DNA from: Chryseobacterium lathyri
GTDB lineage: Bacteria; Bacteroidota; Bacteroidia; Flavobacteriales; Weeksellaceae
Assembly: GCF_030812195.1 (NCBI RefSeq)
Contig: NZ_JAUSSF010000002.1
Span: 1,027,135 to 1,091,134 of the forward strand
Length of the DNA stretch: 64,000 nucleotides
Direction: 5' to 3'
The first letter of the stretch is position 1. Every line of letters starts with the position of its first letter. The position numbers and the translations under genes were made by a program. The notes under the pieces were generated by a model. The model was not told where the DNA came from, ran no database searches, and was given only the letters and a program-made list of their open reading frames with translations. This document shows, in pieces, positions 62,977-64,000 of the stretch.

Positions 62977-63660
62977 ATGATCAAGAACCTGGCAGTTGCC
63001 ATTTCCATATTCTGTGTTCATCTGTATAATGCACAGAATGTATACCTTTCAAAAGTGGAAAAAACCAACGATAATACAGATAAATTTCTCTATAAAAAGA
63101 TAGAGACTGCAATGGATGCCGAATATCTGGGAGAAATTGAAGTCCAGGGATTTTCAAGAGATGATGCAGCTGTCTTTTCCTTGATATATAAAAAAGCAAA
63201 AGAAATAGGGGCCAATACTTATTCGTTCAAACCTTTTGAAAATATAGATGGAACTCCTCAGGTTCTCAATCCATCTAACTACAGGATTGCCCTATATTAT
63301 ACTCCCAAAGAAAAGCTGGTTAACCAGAACGGGAAGCTTTACGTTTTTGCCTCCTCTGATAAAGATCAGAAAATTAATATTAATAAGAAAGACTATCTAC
63401 TTACGCCTAGGTCCTATATTACTCTCGATATTACTCCGGGAGAAGTATATACAATATCAACAAAGAAACTTTTAGGTTCTACTATTAAGGTTCAGCCTAA
63501 AACAAATGATGAAAACCTATACTTTCAGATTTCTTCGCTCAAAGTAAAATCAGATACTTCTGGAATAGGTGGTTTAAATTTGAAATCCGGCGATATTATC
63601 GGATTAGAAAAATCATATGCAGAGTTTTTAAGCCTGATCTACATTCAGAATAAACAGTAA
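62977..63660 (+). CDS. exported protein of unknown function
   Basis: A 227-residue protein with a short signal peptide (MIKNLAVAISIFCVHLYNAQ). The mature part has YLGEIEVQGFSRDDAAVFSL, then strand-rich segments. No family is recognised. It is coupled to rfbD by position but need not be related in function. It ends the coding part of the window. Confidence 0.8.
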   Translation: MIKNLAVAISIFCVHLYNAQNVYLSKVEKTNDNTDKFLYKKIETAMDAEYLGEIEVQGFSRDDAAVFSLIYKKAKEIGANTYSFKPFENIDGTPQVLNPSNYRIALYYTPKEKLVNQNGKLYVFASSDKDQKININKKDYLLTPRSYITLDITPGEVYTISTKKLLGSTIKVQPKTNDENLYFQISSLKVKSDTSGIGGLNLKSGDIIGLEKSYAEFLSLIYIQNKQ

Positions 63661-63777
63661 ATAACCATTAATGGCAAATTGATAGTGGAAATTAAACAGA
63701 AGTTTAAAATTTTTCATCCTGCATACCAGTAATTTACGGTTTTATATTATACAATTATGAATTTTATGTTAAATAGG

Positions 63778-63810
63778 TTTGTTTTTAGGGATAATAAGTT
63801 GTTATCTTTG
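63778..63810 (+). promoter_or_regulatory. strong promoter P1 of the right-edge transcript
   Basis: TTTG (63778-63781), 21 bases, TATCTTTG (63803-63810). Both elements are perfect Bacteroidota consensus. Confidence 0.8.
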
Positions 63811-63928
63811 CCCCACTGAAAACGAGAGTATAGCAGTAGCGCAGAAGAGCTTTTGGATAAGCATAACTATTTAAAGCGAGCTTACCGGATATAGAGGAAA
63901 ATGCCTAACAATATTTTAGAAATAAAAG

Positions 63929-63958
63929 TTGCGGGGTTTGATTTTTTTTGTATCTTTG
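63929..63958 (+). promoter_or_regulatory. strong promoter P2 of the right-edge transcript
   Basis: TTG (63929-63931), 19 bases, TATCTTTG (63951-63958), then CAGTCCGG. Confidence 0.8.
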
Positions 63959-64000
63959 CAGTCCGGTTAAACGGAGCGCAGGAGTAAGTAAAGATTGAGT

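Larger units (their letters stand above)
63661..64000. other. leader region with tandem strong promoters, probably for an rRNA operon outside the window
   Basis: 340 bases with no coding frame. It holds two complete promoters (63778-63810 and 63929-63958) about 150 bases apart. Sequence after each is richer in G than the rest, including GTCCGGTTAAACGGAGCG after the second. No tRNA, 16S or open frame is visible up to base 64000. The arrangement of two strong promoters before untranslated sequence is what rRNA operons show in this phylum, but the gene itself is not in the window. Confidence 0.55.

Noticed and set aside
63811..64000. Possible tRNA or small RNA at the right edge
   Set aside because: No TTCGA-type arm, no anticodon stem and no CCA-like end can be folded from the visible bases.
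1..64000. CRISPR arrays, integrases, prophage or IS transposases
   Set aside because: No regular spaced repeats and no transposase or integrase frames were found on either strand.

Overview
The window comes from a low-GC Bacteroidota genome of the Flavobacteriia, most likely Chryseobacterium or a close Weeksellaceae relative. The evidence is: candidate promoters with the Bacteroidota -7 box (TAnnTTTG), A-rich leaders without Shine-Dalgarno sequences, a C-terminal type IX secretion sorting domain, a DUF6089/PorG-like gene beside uppS-bamA-skp, and above all a large flexirubin (aryl polyene plus dialkylresorcinol) pigment locus. The genus is inferred from gene content and was not tested by any search.

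Layout. 1-2380 holds the N-terminal two thirds of isoleucyl-tRNA synthetase, running off the left edge. A short intergenic stretch with REP-like palindromes follows, then an M23 peptidase. About 4.4-40.3 kb is the flexirubin locus. It has a rightward start (acyl-CoA ligase-like gene and two paralogous exported proteins), a leftward halogenase-like flavoprotein diverging from a rightward operon (tyrosine ammonia-lyase, ketoreductase, ketosynthase, ACP, LpxL-like acyltransferase, CrtI-like dehydrogenase, C45-type hydrolase lipoprotein, DUF1648 protein), a long leftward operon at 17.1-30.0 kb and a leftward operon at 33.6-40.3 kb (MMPL-PlsC fusion, DarA, DarB, two hotdog dehydratases). The 17.1-30.0 kb operon carries GT2-DUF2062, dehydratase, LolA and outer-membrane factors, deacetylase, KS/CLF pair, ACP, half-KS, KS, thioesterase, ABC exporter, BtrH-like transferase and an HTH-like protein. 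An M16 peptidase and a small unknown gene sit between the last two blocks.

From 40.6 kb rightward come an EpsG-type polymerase, a duplicated FISUMP-like T9SS substrate, topA, a degenerate ureohydrolase, an exopolysaccharide operon (SGNH hydrolase, GT2, WecA-like transferase, Wza lipoprotein, Wzc autokinase with a Gly-Tyr tail), then the envelope set PorG-like/uppS/bamA/skp/skp, a thioesterase, rfbD and an exported protein. The right edge has two tandem strong promoters of the kind that drive rRNA operons, so an rrn operon probably begins just outside the window.

How the pigment genes fit together (inference from known aryl polyene and dialkylresorcinol chemistry). TAL makes p-coumarate from tyrosine and the ligase-like enzyme activates it. 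The KS/CLF, KR, dehydratase and ACP set extends it to an aryl polyene. DarB and DarA make the dialkylresorcinol. One of several acyltransferase candidates (BtrH-like, LpxL-like, PlsC domain) forms the ester. The halogenase-like enzyme may chlorinate a ring, and the LolA, lipoprotein, MMPL and ABC genes would move or anchor the product in the outer membrane.

The least explained structures are four related inverted repeats that bracket the KS/ACP segments, a stand-alone half ketosynthase, a ketosynthase with Ser in place of the active-site Cys, and a 1217-residue transporter-acyltransferase fusion.
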